DNA of 13,377 nt. It comes from CAVZLD01 sp964522605. Its GTDB lineage: Bacteria > Planctomycetota > Planctomycetia > Pirellulales > Pirellulaceae. This document shows, piece after piece, positions 13,149-13,377 of the stretch. Numbering within the stretch: the stretch's first letter is position 1; the number at the start of each line of letters is the position of its first letter. A program made the position numbers and the translations under genes. The notes beneath the pieces were generated by a model that saw only the letters and a program-made list of their open reading frames with translations, had not been told where the DNA came from and did no database searches. The stretch spans positions 1-13,377 of the forward strand of contig CAZFWV010000184.1 of assembly GCA_964522605.1 (NCBI GenBank). The letters run 5' to 3'.

Positions 13149-13377
13149 TTGCCTATAGCCCGTAGGCTGTAGCCAGTAGAGTCCATATCAAAACCGTGAT
13201 TCGGGAGGGCGAGGCTGGCCTGTGGAAATCTGACAGGCTCGTCCGTAGCGGACCCGATGAACTCTGACTCCCCTCGCCGTTTCGGGGAGAGGGGTCGGGG
13301 GAGAGGGGCTTTCAACTCGCCGCAATCCACGAGGAATCTTGGGACTTTTCGATGCCGTGCCCCCTCCTCCCCCCCCC
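13149..13377. repeat. Gene-free tail of repeat fragments to window end
   Basis: It contains GCCTA/TAGGC (13151-13155 and 13163-13167); a fragment at 13194-13212 matching 1017-1035 at 17 of 19 positions; a hairpin GTCCG-tag-CGGAC (13241-13253); and CCCCTC (13270-13275) pairing with GAGGGG (13289-13294) around an inner CCG-ttt-CGG, followed by more G-rich GGGGAGAGGGG. The last nine bases are all C. No gene is supported. Confidence 0.6.

Noticed and set aside
13049..13330. 93-codon minus-strand frame with Ser/Pro/Leu-rich repeats
   Set aside because: The peptide repeats simply reflect the period-7 DNA array read in rotating frames; there is no ribosome site or domain.
13369..13377. Homopolymer C run as a biological signal
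   Set aside because: A nine-base C run exactly at the window end most likely marks an assembly or contig edge.

Overview
The window looks like a planctomycete chromosome segment, probably Pirellulales-like. This is inferred from gene content: a secreted DUF1080 (3-keto-disaccharide hydrolase-type) protein, a Cys-type sulfatase, a large secreted GH38-type enzyme, proteins with RRDIL/RHDFL-type leaders, and an ECF sigma factor of the planctomycete 'SxPLIRRVKDAD...AWNRLVRLYTPLV' style. Long intergenic regions packed with palindromic repeats fit the same picture. No rRNA, tRNA, CRISPR array or phage gene is visible. The last bases are a C-rich homopolymer, so the window probably ends at a contig edge.

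Layout. (1) 52-759 (-) is an exported DUF1080 protein. It is divergent from 1402-4818 (+), a 1138-residue exported GH38-family glycosidase. The 642 bp between them hold no gene but several palindromes, including a 63-bp repeat unit and a 125-bp element with 26-bp inverted ends directly in front of the glycosidase. (2) 5203-5841 and 5838-6311 (+) are folE and queD. They overlap by ATGA and supply the first two steps from GTP to 6-carboxytetrahydropterin (7-deazaguanine/queuosine route). (3) 6376-6721 is a 346-bp MITE-like element with perfect 21-bp terminal inverted repeats. (4) 6756-8270 (-) is an exported sulfatase, divergent from 8745-9650 (+), an exported metallophosphoesterase. Between them are two inverted repeats, one of which can fold in two mutually exclusive ways. 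(5) 9728-10050 is a second, shorter copy of the MITE-like element. (6) 10123-11691 (-) is an exported protein of unknown role with beta-propeller-like (PLL/DUF346-like) repeats, followed upstream by a small unknown protein at 11827-12084 (-). (7) 12284-12961 (+) is an ECF sigma factor whose stop codon overlaps the start of a 32-codon ORF. After that come a period-7 tandem repeat and other repeat debris to the end.

How the genes relate. The glycosidase, DUF1080 protein and sulfatase fit a lifestyle of degrading (sulfated) polysaccharides, but they are separate transcription units rather than one operon. folE-queD is a housekeeping biosynthetic pair. The most unusual content is non-coding. One 63-bp palindromic unit with 21-21-21 geometry occurs three times. 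Two of these sit inside a larger repeated element, and both larger copies lie exactly between convergent genes.
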